This document shows, in pieces, positions 26,208-34,638 of a stretch of DNA of 64,000 bases. Where the stretch lies: positions 124,001 through 188,000 of the forward strand of contig JAQWSK010000016.1 of assembly GCA_029243245.1 (NCBI GenBank), in the 5' to 3' direction. The notes beneath the pieces were generated by a model. The model was not told the DNA's origin and made no database searches. It saw nothing but the letters and a program-made list of their open reading frames with translations. Origin of the DNA: Flavobacteriaceae bacterium. Its GTDB lineage: Bacteria > Bacteroidota > Bacteroidia > Flavobacteriales > Flavobacteriaceae. The first letter of the stretch is position 1. Each line of letters starts with the position of its first letter. Both the position numbers and the translations under genes were made by a program.

Positions 26208-27982
26208 TAATTAATTTTTTTATCAATTTCAATTGCGTCTAAATTAACTAAAATTGGACGATTAAATGGAGAAAGGGTTTTTTCTTTACATGTAAATAAA
26301 GAAGCTAAAAGCTCCTGTTGCTCTTCAATATTTAATATTTTTCCATTTGGTATAGCCATCGCTTTACATAACTGTTTTGAAATAGCATCACCTTTACTAA
26401 ATCCATTAAATTCAATTTCACTAGAAAATAATTTGTCAAATAATTGATCTAATTGCTTTTCTTTAAACAAGACGGGGATAGCTGTGAAGTTTATAACTTC
26501 GGAGCCATCTAAATGAAATTCAAACCCCAATGCTTCAAGCTCAGTTTTATTATCTTTCAAATAAATTAATTCGGTTGGACTTATGCTTGTTTTAAAAGGA
26601 AATAAAAGGTTTTGACTTGGGGTTTTTTGTAAAGACAAAGTAGACAATAGCTGTTCATAAAGCACCCTTTGATGTGCTCTGTTTTGATTAATTATCATTA
26701 ACCCTGAAGATAATGCTGTAATTAAATATTTATTAAACAACTGAAAAACTTTAATTTGTTTAGGACTTAAATCTGCGTTTAAATCATGAATAACATTTTG
26801 AATACTTTCAGATTCAAACTCAATTTGATTAATTTTTTGATTTGATTCTAGAGAATATATACCTGAACTTTCTTTAAATGGATTAAATGATGAATCTATT
26901 GAAACCAAGGGGGGGCTGGAAGGTTTTTTTTCCTTATATGAATATGGAGTATCCATTGAAGAATCTCTATCAAAATCTAATGTCGGTAACACTTGAAAAA
27001 TTCCTAAACTATGTTTAATCGTAGACCTAAGAATAGCATAAATACTTTGTTCATCTTCAAACTTAATTTCAGTTTTAGTTGGGTGAATATTAACATCTAT
27101 CTTATCGGGATCTACATCAAGAAAAATAAAATACCCAGGATGATACCCAAAAGATATCAAACCTTCAAAAGCAGAATTAACAGAATGATTTAAAAATGGA
27201 CTTTTAATAAATCTATTATTAACAAAAAAAAATTGTTGTCCTCGAGATTTTCTTGAACCTGAGGGATTAATTACAAACCCACTAATTTTAGCAACAGGGG
27301 TGTCTTCTTGAACTGGAACCAAAGAGTTTGATACTTTAATTCCGAAAGTTGTGGAAATTCTTTTTCTTAAATTCGTTTTTTTTAAATCAAATATTTCTTT
27401 CGCATTACTAACAAAAGAAAAATTTAAGTCTGGATGAGCTATTGCTAACCGATTAAACTCTTCAATTATATGACGAAGTTCAACAGAATCAGATTTAAGA
27501 AAATTTCGTCGAGCAGGAATATTATAGAATAAATTTTTTACGGAAAATGAAGTTCCTAATGGTGCTACTTTAAACTCTTCACTCTCTACTTTATTACCCG
27601 CAATTTTTATAGATTTTGCAGTAGAATCTTTAACTGTTCTAGATACAGTTTGAACATGAGAAATAGCTGAAATAGATGCAAGAGCCTCTCCTCTAAAACC
27701 TTTTGTTTTTAACCTAAACAGATCTTCTGCACTTTTAATTTTTGATGTAGCATGTCTTTGAAAAGCTAAAGACAATTCATCATGAGAAATTCCATTTCCA
27801 TTATCTATTACTTGAACAAGTGTTTTGCCAGCATCCTTAATTATTAAATCAATACTTGTAGCACCAGCATCAATAGCATTTTCCATCAACTCCTTTACTA
27901 TCGATGAAGGTCGCTGAATCACTTCTCCTGCAGCAATTTGATTGGCAACGTGGTCAGGTAATAAAGTAATTATTTCTGGCAT
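26207..27982 (-). CDS. mutL: DNA mismatch repair protein MutL
   Basis: A 591-residue MutL. The N-terminal GHKL ATPase is complete: ELMENAIDAGATSID, VIDNGNGI, TKGFRGEALASI and the later FVNNRFI. The C-terminal dimerisation domain has INQNRAHQRVLYEQ in place of the DQHA(x)2E endonuclease box and LSPFNRPILV in place of CPHGRP, so metal-dependent nicking looks doubtful here. It overlaps by one base with the gene on each side (TAATG form upstream). Confidence 0.95.
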   Translation of the reverse strand: MPEIITLLPDHVANQIAAGEVIQRPSSIVKELMENAIDAGATSIDLIIKDAGKTLVQVIDNGNGISHDELSLAFQRHATSKIKSAEDLFRLKTKGFRGEALASISAISHVQTVSRTVKDSTAKSIKIAGNKVESEEFKVAPLGTSFSVKNLFYNIPARRNFLKSDSVELRHIIEEFNRLAIAHPDLNFSFVSNAKEIFDLKKTNLRKRISTTFGIKVSNSLVPVQEDTPVAKISGFVINPSGSRKSRGQQFFFVNNRFIKSPFLNHSVNSAFEGLISFGYHPGYFIFLDVDPDKIDVNIHPTKTEIKFEDEQSIYAILRSTIKHSLGIFQVLPTLDFDRDSSMDTPYSYKEKKPSSPPLVSIDSSFNPFKESSGIYSLESNQKINQIEFESESIQNVIHDLNADLSPKQIKVFQLFNKYLITALSSGLMIINQNRAHQRVLYEQLLSTLSLQKTPSQNLLFPFKTSISPTELIYLKDNKTELEALGFEFHLDGSEVINFTAIPVLFKEKQLDQLFDKLFSSEIEFNGFSKGDAISKQLCKAMAIPNGKILNIEEQQELLASLFTCKEKTLSPFNRPILVNLDAIEIDKKIN

Positions 27983-28272
27983 TAACCTCTACTAAATATT
28001 GTTAAATCAAAATCAATTATATATAAAAAACAAAAAAACAAAAAAAGAATAATGATTAATAATGTTGGTGTAATCGATCTGTTACTTACTGATCGCGTTT
28101 TTTCTCTGATACTATTCCAAGAACTTCCAAAATCATTTTTATTATAAATTTCTTTATATTTTGAGAATTTAGAGTCGAAATTATAAATATTACCAGAATC
28201 TTTCCCTTTATAATATCTCGGGGTATAATTATAACGTTTATTTTTTCTTAATCTAAAAAGGCTTATTTTCAA
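27982..28272 (-). CDS. Small Flavobacteriia-specific membrane protein
   Basis: A 96-residue protein with a basic N-terminus (LFRLRKNKRYNYTPRYYKGK), a charged middle and one C-terminal membrane helix (LLIIILFLFFCFLYIID) ending FDLTIF. Homologues between ribH and mutL are often called riboflavin synthase subunit beta, apparently by transfer from neighbouring ribH; nothing in the sequence supports an enzyme. The start is a TTG at 28272, fixed by the family's typical beginning. Function unknown. Confidence 0.8.
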   Translation of the reverse strand: MKISLFRLRKNKRYNYTPRYYKGKDSGNIYNFDSKFSKYKEIYNKNDFGSSWNSIREKTRSVSNRSITPTLLIIILFLFFCFLYIIDFDLTIFSRG

Positions 28273-28323
28273 CTTTTAAAAATAATTAATGAGTTTAAAT
28301 ATAATTCAAAATATGAGTAATCC

Positions 28324-28800
28324 CTAAGCTAATTTTGCCATTTTTAAAGCACTAATAGCAGCTTCAACCCCTTTATTACCATGCTTACCTCCACTCCTAT
28401 CTCTAGCTTGATGTATATCGTTATCAGTTAAGACACAAAAAATTACAGGACATCTTCCTTTTGAATTTAACTCAGCTATACCATTTACAACTCCCTGACA
28501 AATAAAATCAAAGTGTTTTGTCTCTCCCTTAATAACACTTCCGATAGCAATCACAATATTAAAATTTTTATCTTGAGCAAATTTAGAACCATAAACTAAT
28601 TCAAAACTACCTGGAACATTATATCTAATAATATCTGATTTATAAACATCATGGTCAATAAGGGTAGTTAAAGCACCTTCACATAATTGCTCTGTTATTT
28701 CAGAATTCCATTGAGACACAACTAATGCTACTCTAAGGCCTTTACCATTTGGAACTAGGGAGGAATCATATTCTGAAAGATTACTTTGTAAAGAAGACAT
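28324..28800 (-). CDS. ribH: 6,7-dimethyl-8-ribityllumazine synthase
   Basis: Joins 5-amino-6-ribitylamino-uracil with dihydroxybutanone phosphate, the step before riboflavin. The 158-residue length is normal. VSQWNSEIT is the start of the substrate site, VPGSFELVYGSKFAQ and AIGSVIKGETKHFDFI carry the phosphate-binding and catalytic His residues, and the end SGGKHGNKGVEAA is conserved. It overlaps the TPR gene by one base. Confidence 0.96.
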   Translation of the reverse strand: MSSLQSNLSEYDSSLVPNGKGLRVALVVSQWNSEITEQLCEGALTTLIDHDVYKSDIIRYNVPGSFELVYGSKFAQDKNFNIVIAIGSVIKGETKHFDFICQGVVNGIAELNSKGRCPVIFCVLTDNDIHQARDRSGGKHGNKGVEAAISALKMAKLA

Positions 28801-29564
28801 TATTTAATATTTTCTAAACGTCCAATTTGTACATCTACCAATTGCGCTTCAGATACTTGTGGAAATTCTTCTTTTATCCTTTTAAAAAAATTAATTGCAG
28901 TAGAGTACTTTCCTAGTTCAGCACCAATCATTCCTGCTTTGTATAGGTATTTAGGAGTGCTATAGCTATTAGTACTTGCGTTAAAAGCTTGCACATAATA
29001 ATCATAAGCTTCTTGGGGCTGCCCAAGCTGAGAAAAAGCATCTCCAATAGCACCTTTAGCTAAAGCACTTAACATGATGTCCTCTGAATCAAACTGATCT
29101 AAATATTTTATAGCATTTTCGTAATCTTTGATATTTAAATATGACATGCCAGCACTATAAGTAGCTAATTTTGAAGCTGCAGTACCTTTATAATTTTCAA
29201 TTATATCTAAAAAACCATATCTTCCTTCACCTCCATTTAGAGCTCTCTTATAGAGAGAATCAGAATTTGAGCTATTCAAAGCTATTTCAAAATAATATTG
29301 AGCTTGATTTAATTCACTTACTGCATCAATAGATTTAGGCTCAATCACGAATTTTTCATACCCTAAATAACCAAGAGTAATAAACACAATAGCTCCCACT
29401 ATAACCAAAATATGATTTTGGTATTTAGCAACTATAGATTCTGTTTTACTAGCAGTGGAATCTAAAGTTTCAAATACTTCAGCAGTTGCGCTTTCAACTT
29501 TAGGATTTTGTTTAGAATAAGCTTTATTAGATCTTTTTTGTCCCCGTTTTTGATAAGTGGCCAT
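28800..29564 (-). CDS. Membrane-anchored tetratricopeptide repeat protein (YfgM-like)
   Basis: A 254-residue protein: a basic, Lys/Gln-rich cytoplasmic start (MATYQKRGQKRSNKAYSK), one membrane helix around residues 57-77 (ILVIVGAIVFITLGYLGYE), then TPR-type helices containing repeats such as YENAIKYLDQFDS, EAYDYYVQAFNAS and YSTAINFFKRIKE. I start it at the ATG at 29564; the longer frame begins upstream with a non-ATG codon at 29585. The layout resembles YfgM, which works with the SecYEG/PpiD translocon, but that role is inference. Confidence 0.85.
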   Translation of the reverse strand: MATYQKRGQKRSNKAYSKQNPKVESATAEVFETLDSTASKTESIVAKYQNHILVIVGAIVFITLGYLGYEKFVIEPKSIDAVSELNQAQYYFEIALNSSNSDSLYKRALNGGEGRYGFLDIIENYKGTAASKLATYSAGMSYLNIKDYENAIKYLDQFDSEDIMLSALAKGAIGDAFSQLGQPQEAYDYYVQAFNASTNSYSTPKYLYKAGMIGAELGKYSTAINFFKRIKEEFPQVSEAQLVDVQIGRLENIK

Positions 29565-29582
29565 TATATAAATTTTAGCTCT

Positions 29583-29590
29583 CAAAAATA
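29583..29590 (-). promoter_or_regulatory. Candidate -7 promoter octamer for the TPR-ribH-mutL operon
   Basis: Read on the minus strand, TATTTTTG fits TAnnTTTG and ends 18 bases before the ATG at 29564. I see no good TTG -33 element at the usual spacing. Confidence 0.4.
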
Positions 29591-29661
29591 GCTATTTTTT
29601 ATGAGTTTTAAAATGTATTTAACAATACTTGTAAAATTTAAGATTTTATTAAATAGACTAT

Positions 29662-29669
29662 TATATTTG
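29662..29669 (+). promoter_or_regulatory. Candidate -7 promoter octamer for recF
   Basis: TATATTTG fits TAnnTTTG exactly and ends only five bases before the recF ATG at 29675. With transcription usually beginning about seven bases after this element, the recF mRNA would be leaderless or nearly so. Confidence 0.5.
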
Positions 29670-29674
29670 CTATT

Positions 29675-30757
29675 ATGCACATTCAAAAGTTAACATTAAC
29701 AAATTATAAAAATATATCTTCTGAATCTTTTGATTTTAAATCATCCATAAACTGTTTTGTTGGCAACAACGGTGTTGGAAAATCAAATATTCTTGATTCA
29801 ATATATCATTTAGCTTTGGGAAAAAGTTATTTTAATCCTACTTCAGTTCAAAATATTGAATTTAATAAAATATTTTTTGTAATTGAAGGTAATTTTTTAA
29901 TCAAATCAAGAGTTGAAAAAATCATTTGTAGTTATAAAAAAGGACAAAAAAAAGTCTTAAAGAGAAACAGTAAAATCTACAACAAAATTTCTGAGCATAT
30001 AGGGTTAATACCCTTAGTTATGATTTCTCCAGATGATATTGATTTAATAAATGAAGGAAGTGCCTTTAGAAGAAAGTTTTTAGATGGTATTTTAGGTCAA
30101 ATTTATTCAGATTATCTCACAAACCTTCTTAGCTATAATAAAGTTTTAGCTCAAAGAAATTCATTATTAAAATATTTCGCATTAAATCATACTTATGACC
30201 AAAAGTCAATTGATATATACAATGGACAGTTAGAAAAATTTGGTTTACCGGTTTTTAAAAAAAGAAAGGAGTTTATGAAAACTTTTTCTCCACTTTTTGA
30301 GACAAGATATGAAGCAATGAATAGTGGAAAAGAGAAAGTAAAATTACATTACATGAGTGCTTTAGAGAAAAATTCTTTATCTGAATTGCTTACAAAATCT
30401 ATAAATAAAGATAGACTTTTTCAATATACTACTGAAGGAATTCACAAAGATGATTTAGATTTTTTAATTCATAAAAAATCAATTAAAAAATTTGGAAGCC
30501 AAGGACAAAAAAAGACATATCTAATAGCCTTAAAAATTGCTCAATTTGATTATCTAAGGGATAAAAAAGGGATCTCTCCAATTATTTTACTTGATGATAT
30601 TTTTGACAAACTTGATCAAAGAAGAGTCACAAACTTATTGAAGTTAATTCTTGAAGAAGGTTTTGGTCAAATATTTTTATCCGACACACATGAAGAAAGG
30701 ACTTTAAATGCATTAGAATCTATTAAATCTGATTTTGAAATTTTCAAGCTTGATTAA
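29675..30757 (+). CDS. recF: DNA replication and repair protein RecF
   Basis: A 360-residue SMC-like ATPase that binds single-strand/double-strand junctions and helps load RecA at gaps. MHIQKLTLTNYKNI is the classical start. Walker A is GNNGVGKSN, the signature region is FGSQGQKKTYLIALKIAQ, and Walker B is PIILLDDIFDKLD. The dnaA and dnaN genes that flank recF in many bacteria are absent; the ribH-TPR-recF-DUF721 order is the flavobacterial one. Confidence 0.96.
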   Translation: MHIQKLTLTNYKNISSESFDFKSSINCFVGNNGVGKSNILDSIYHLALGKSYFNPTSVQNIEFNKIFFVIEGNFLIKSRVEKIICSYKKGQKKVLKRNSKIYNKISEHIGLIPLVMISPDDIDLINEGSAFRRKFLDGILGQIYSDYLTNLLSYNKVLAQRNSLLKYFALNHTYDQKSIDIYNGQLEKFGLPVFKKRKEFMKTFSPLFETRYEAMNSGKEKVKLHYMSALEKNSLSELLTKSINKDRLFQYTTEGIHKDDLDFLIHKKSIKKFGSQGQKKTYLIALKIAQFDYLRDKKGISPIILLDDIFDKLDQRRVTNLLKLILEEGFGQIFLSDTHEERTLNALESIKSDFEIFKLD

Positions 30758-30777
30758 GCTATAATAAGCAATTTTTA

Positions 30778-31197
30778 ATGAAAAAAATTTTACATTTTCT
30801 AGTTTTGATATTTTATATACTTTCATTTTTTTTTAAATCAAGTTGCACCTCAATAAAGAAAATTAATCCCACTCTTTTAAATGGTTATTGGAAGATAGAT
30901 TTTGTATCTCAAAAAAATGATGTATTCAAACTTAAAGAAGATGCAGTTTTATTAGATTATTATTTTTTAGATAAAAACACTGGTTGGAGAAAAAAAATAA
31001 GACCATTAATTAATAACCATTTTGAAACATCAACTGACACAATCTTTTTTGAAGTTATTAATAGAGAACAAGAATCCCTTTTATTTTTTAAAACTAAATG
31101 GCATGATTGGAATGAAATGATTATTGCATTAGATAGTATTTCACTAATTTTAAAAATTCAAGACAAAATGTACCATTACAAAAGAATTAATCTATAA
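30778..31197 (+). CDS. Small lipocalin-like lipoprotein
   Basis: A 139-residue protein starting with a long hydrophobic signal that ends in a lipobox-like FFKSSC (Cys23). The mature part is beta-strand rich (LLNGYWKIDFVSQ, DTIFFEVINREQ, LILKIQDKMYHYKRINL), with a GYWKI motif near its start as in small lipocalin-like proteins of Bacteroidota. It lies between recF and the DUF721 gene, as in related genomes. The function is unknown. Confidence 0.7.
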   Translation: MKKILHFLVLIFYILSFFFKSSCTSIKKINPTLLNGYWKIDFVSQKNDVFKLKEDAVLLDYYFLDKNTGWRKKIRPLINNHFETSTDTIFFEVINREQESLLFFKTKWHDWNEMIIALDSISLILKIQDKMYHYKRINL

Positions 31198-31200
31198 TAT

Positions 31201-31497
31201 ATGAGTAACAGAAAATTTGAAGCACAAAAACTTTCTGAGGTATTAAATCAGTTCTCAAGCCTAAAACCAATAGCAAAGGGTCTAGAGGAATTAAAAATAA
31301 ACAAATTATGGAAGCAAATAATGGGTGAAAACATCTCTGTTTATACAGAAAGAGTGAAATTAGAAAAAGCTGTGTTATATGTCAAGATTAAAAGCCCTAC
31401 TCTTAAAGAAGAACTTAGATTTGGAGAGAATAGAATAATTAAGCTCTTAAATCAAAATTTAAAAAACAAACTAATTAAAAAGATTATTTTTCACTAA
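31201..31497 (+). CDS. DUF721 domain protein
   Basis: A 98-residue protein of the DUF721 (DciA-related) family. [26 protein letters not shown] and the strand [17 protein letters not shown] followed by IIKLLNQNL are typical. DUF721 domains form the core of DciA, the ancestral loader of the replicative helicase, and the position next to recF fits a replication role, though the small stand-alone form is not proven to load helicase. The end overlaps the convergent ndk gene by 14 bases. Confidence 0.88.
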   Translation: MSNRKFEAQKLSEVLNQFSSLKPIAKGLEELKINKLWKQIMGENISVYTERVKLEKAVLYVKIKSPTLKEELRFGENRIIKLLNQNLKNKLIKKIIFH

Positions 31498-31912
31498 AAA
31501 TTTCTCGATTTGAAAAATGGAAATTGCATTCAATAACAGCATTCTTATCAGAATCAGATCCATGAATGACGTTTTCACCAACTGATTTTGCAAATAACTT
31601 TCGAATTGTTCCCTCAGCAGCTTCTAGTGGATTGGTTGAGCCTATTAATGTTCTAAAATCGTCTACTGCATTCTCTTTTTCTAAAACCATTGCTAATATT
31701 GGACCTCTAGTTATAAAACTAACCAAATCTTTGTAAAATGGTCTTTCGTTGTGAACAGAATAAAATAACTCAGCATCATGTTTTGTTAAATGAGTAAGTT
31801 TTAATGCTACAATTTTAAAACCTGCTTTGTTTATTTTTTCTAATATTGAACCGATATGACCATTTTCGATACCGTCAGGTTTGATCATAGAAAAAGTTAT
31901 ACTTCTTGACAT
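31484..31912 (-). CDS. ndk: Nucleoside diphosphate kinase
   Basis: Transfers phosphate from ATP to nucleoside diphosphates through a phospho-His intermediate. The 142-residue length is normal. [13 protein letters not shown] opens the fold, [16 protein letters not shown] follows, and [16 protein letters not shown] holds the catalytic His. The C-terminus overlaps the DUF721 gene by 14 bases on the other strand. Confidence 0.97.
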   Translation of the reverse strand: MSRSITFSMIKPDGIENGHIGSILEKINKAGFKIVALKLTHLTKHDAELFYSVHNERPFYKDLVSFITRGPILAMVLEKENAVDDFRTLIGSTNPLEAAEGTIRKLFAKSVGENVIHGSDSDKNAVIECNFHFSNREIFSEK

Positions 31913-31981
31913 TTTTTTTATTTGTGGCTAAGTTAAACATTTGTATTAAGCACAAAAATCCTAGCATTAAAAAAGTATAGC

Positions 31982-31989
31982 TATCTTTG
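31982..31989 (+). promoter_or_regulatory. Candidate -7 promoter octamer for the nrnA-gldI operon
   Basis: TATCTTTG matches TAnnTTTG and ends 15 bases before the ATG at 32005. The TTG inside this octamer (31987) is the beginning of the longest open frame, so a start called there would place the initiation codon inside the promoter; the ATG at 32005 is therefore the better start. Confidence 0.5.
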
Positions 31990-32004
31990 GTGTTTCTAAT
32001 TTAT

Positions 32005-33006
32005 ATGAAAAATAAAAAGTCAGAATCACAAATTAAATCACTCATTGATGAGTCTTCCAATTGCGTAATTATTCCTCACAAAAATCCAGATGGGGATGCT
32101 TTAGGTAGTTGTTTGGCATTAAATCATTTTCTGTTAAATAATGGTTTAAATTCAATTATTGTTTCTCCTAATAATTATCCTAACTTTTTAAAATGGATGC
32201 CTGGAGAAAATGAAATTTTAATTTTTGAGAACGACACTTCCATGGGAAAGCTTAAAATAGAAAATGCTGATTTAATTTTTACACTTGATTTTAATGATCT
32301 TTCCAGATCTGGAAAGATGTGTGATTATATTAAGATGTCATCGGCAAAAATAATTATGATTGATCATCACGAAAGGCCCAAAGATTATGCTTTAATTAAC
32401 TTGACTAATCCTAAAATAGGATCAACTTGTGAAATCATATATAATTTATTAAACTACATAGATTCAGATGCTATCGATTCAAATATTGCTTCGTGTTTAT
32501 ATACAGGAATAATGACTGATACTGGATCATTTAGATTTCCTTCAACAACTTCCGAAACTCATCAAATAATTTCAAAACTTATTGAGAAAGGGGCCAATAA
32601 TTCTGAGATTCATCAAAAAATATATGATACTTTTTCATACAATAGGCTAAAATTACTTGGAATTGCTTTAAAAAACATTGAAAAACTAGATTCATTTCCA
32701 TATGTCATAATTACTTTAAGTCAAAAAGAGCTAGATGAATGTTCCTTTAAAAAAGGAGATACAGAGGGTTTTGTTAATCATGGCTTAAGCATTAAAGGAA
32801 TTTCTTTATCTGTAATTTTGATAGAAAATAAAGAAGATAATATCATTAAAATTTCATTTCGCTCAAAAGGAGATTTTCCAGCTAATATTTTTGCTGAAAA
32901 ATATTTTAATGGGGGTGGGCATCAAAACGCCGCAGGAGGAGTCTCAAAAGAAACGTTGGTTGAAACAAAAAATAGACTTATAAATCTGTTAAAATCATAT
33001 AATTGA
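32005..33006 (+). CDS. nrnA: DHH family phosphoesterase (NrnA-like nanoRNase/pAp phosphatase)
   Basis: A 333-residue DHH-DHHA1 protein. IIPHKNPDGDALGSCLALN and the motif MIDHHERPKD carry the metal-binding Asp/His residues, GIMTDTGSFRF is motif IV, and the C-terminal DHHA1 signature is FNGGGHQNAAGG. NrnA degrades very short RNAs and dephosphorylates pAp. The ATG start at 32005 is supported by the promoter-like octamer just upstream. The stop overlaps the TTG start of gldI. Confidence 0.93.
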   Translation: MKNKKSESQIKSLIDESSNCVIIPHKNPDGDALGSCLALNHFLLNNGLNSIIVSPNNYPNFLKWMPGENEILIFENDTSMGKLKIENADLIFTLDFNDLSRSGKMCDYIKMSSAKIIMIDHHERPKDYALINLTNPKIGSTCEIIYNLLNYIDSDAIDSNIASCLYTGIMTDTGSFRFPSTTSETHQIISKLIEKGANNSEIHQKIYDTFSYNRLKLLGIALKNIEKLDSFPYVIITLSQKELDECSFKKGDTEGFVNHGLSIKGISLSVILIENKEDNIIKISFRSKGDFPANIFAEKYFNGGGHQNAAGGVSKETLVETKNRLINLLKSYN

Positions 33007-33539
33007 AGATTAAAATAACATTAATTTCTATTCTTTGTTTCATTGGTTTAGGTTGTCACGATATTGAACCCAGAAAACCTTTAAATAAAAATATTTCAGT
33101 TTTTTTAAAAAGTTCTGCTATAAGAAATAAATCAAGAGTTGCAGCTGAACAAATTCTCATTAATAATGCCAGAAAGATAGATGCTAAAAATATTTATAAT
33201 AGTTCACCTTTAGGCTTTTTGTATTCAGTTAAAAATCTTAAGAATAATAATTTTCTTGCAAAGAAAGGAGATCATGTAGAAATTCAATATAAAATTGAAG
33301 ACTTAAATCAAAACCTTTTATATGGTGAAGATGAATTGCAAAATGTAAAATTTATTGTAGATAAAGAAGAAATTATTCCAGCTTTAAGAGAAGGTGTTAA
33401 ATTTTTATCTGAAGGAGACATAGGCGTTTTTTTATTTCCATCCCATTTTTGTTATGGGTATCAGGGAGATTCTGATAAAATAGGCTCGAATCAGCCTTTG
33501 AGATTTACCATAAAATTAGTATCATTAACAAATAATTAA
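33003..33539 (+). CDS. gldI: Gliding motility-associated FKBP-type peptidyl-prolyl isomerase lipoprotein GldI
   Basis: A 178-residue lipoprotein (ISILCFIGLGC, Cys acylated), then RKPLNKN and a helix with RNKSRVAAEQ, and an FKBP domain with KKGDHVEIQYKI, IPALREGVKFLSEGDIGVFL and FPSHFCYGYQG. This is the layout of GldI, required for gliding motility in Flavobacterium johnsoniae, and the gene follows an nrnA-type gene there too. The start is TTG in a TTGA overlap with nrnA. Whether this organism glides cannot be told from one gene. Confidence 0.9.
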   Translation: MKIKITLISILCFIGLGCHDIEPRKPLNKNISVFLKSSAIRNKSRVAAEQILINNARKIDAKNIYNSSPLGFLYSVKNLKNNNFLAKKGDHVEIQYKIEDLNQNLLYGEDELQNVKFIVDKEEIIPALREGVKFLSEGDIGVFLFPSHFCYGYQGDSDKIGSNQPLRFTIKLVSLTNN

Positions 33540-33549
33540 ACTAGCAAAA

Positions 33550-34638
33550 ATGAATAGATATTTATCTCCAATTTTAATTTCATTACTTATTTTTTTCAAT
33601 TCATGTGATCAACATCCAAATTTAGATCCTGGTATATATGCTGATATTGAAACTAGCAAAGGCAACATTATGCTTTTTTTAGAATATGAAAAAACACCAC
33701 TTACTGTTTCAAATTTTATTGCTTTAGCTGAAGGGAATCATCCAAGTGAAGATTTACTTGAAGAATTTAAAGGGATTAAATATTACGATGGAATAGTTTT
33801 TCACCGTGTTATAGAAAATTTCATGATACAAGGAGGTGATCCAACTGCTACTGGTCAAGGTGGGCCCGGATTTAAGTTTGGAGATGAAATAACAGACTTA
33901 CTACACTCTGGAGCTGGAATCTTATCTATGGCGAATGCTGGTCCAGGCACTAATGGAAGTCAATTTTTTATAACGCATAAAGCAACCCCCTGGTTAGATG
34001 GCAAACATACGGTTTTTGGAAATGTAATTGCAGGGCAAGAAGTGGTTGATAGTATCATACAAAATGATACTATTCAAAAACTAACTATTATAAGAAAAGG
34101 TTCAAAGGCTAAGAGTTTTGACGCACCTTCTGTTTTTAAAAATTTTCTAACTAAAATGAAAAATGATGAAGAGTTGGTAGAGATTAAAAAAGCTGAACAA
34201 AGAGATAAAAATTTTGAAAAATTTACTCTCCAAAAATCTCAATCTAGCGCTACATCTTCAGGTCTTGAAGTAACTATTACTTTAAAAGGCAAAGGTCCAA
34301 AGGTAAGCACTACAAACACTGCTTTAACTCACTATGCTGTTTATTTGTCTGATGGAACTATTGTTGAAACTAGCATGATAGATCTTGCAAAAGAAAATGG
34401 AATATATGATTTTCGAAAAGAGCAAAGTGGAGGCTATGATCCAGTTCCTTTTAAGGTAGGTCAAGATGCACAATTAATTTCTGGGTTTAAAGAAGGAATT
34501 AAATTACTTAATGTTGGTGATAAAGCAACTCTTTTTCTTCCTTATAACATTGCTTATGGTGAAACTGGAAATAGAGTAATTCCTCCAAGTTCTAATATAA
34601 TTTTTGAAGTTGAAATTTTTGGCTTAACTGGTGAATAA
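33550..34638 (+). CDS. Two-domain peptidyl-prolyl isomerase lipoprotein (cyclophilin + FKBP)
   Basis: A 362-residue lipoprotein (ISLLIFFNSC) holding two unrelated prolyl isomerase domains. The cyclophilin domain covers about residues 28-190 with YYDGIVFHRVIENFMIQGGD and ANAGPGTNGSQFFITH. The FKBP domain covers about 245-360 with VTITLKGKGPK, QLISGFKEGIKLLNVGDKAT and LPYNIAYGETG. It follows gldI by 10 bases and should act on envelope proteins. This fusion is a known Bacteroidota arrangement. Confidence 0.93.
   Translation: MNRYLSPILISLLIFFNSCDQHPNLDPGIYADIETSKGNIMLFLEYEKTPLTVSNFIALAEGNHPSEDLLEEFKGIKYYDGIVFHRVIENFMIQGGDPTATGQGGPGFKFGDEITDLLHSGAGILSMANAGPGTNGSQFFITHKATPWLDGKHTVFGNVIAGQEVVDSIIQNDTIQKLTIIRKGSKAKSFDAPSVFKNFLTKMKNDEELVEIKKAEQRDKNFEKFTLQKSQSSATSSGLEVTITLKGKGPKVSTTNTALTHYAVYLSDGTIVETSMIDLAKENGIYDFRKEQSGGYDPVPFKVGQDAQLISGFKEGIKLLNVGDKATLFLPYNIAYGETGNRVIPPSSNIIFEVEIFGLTGE

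Noticed and set aside
27982-28272. Label riboflavin synthase subunit beta for the small protein beside ribH
   Set aside because: A 96-residue basic protein with one C-terminal membrane helix has no lumazine or riboflavin synthase features; the name looks like a transfer from its neighbour.
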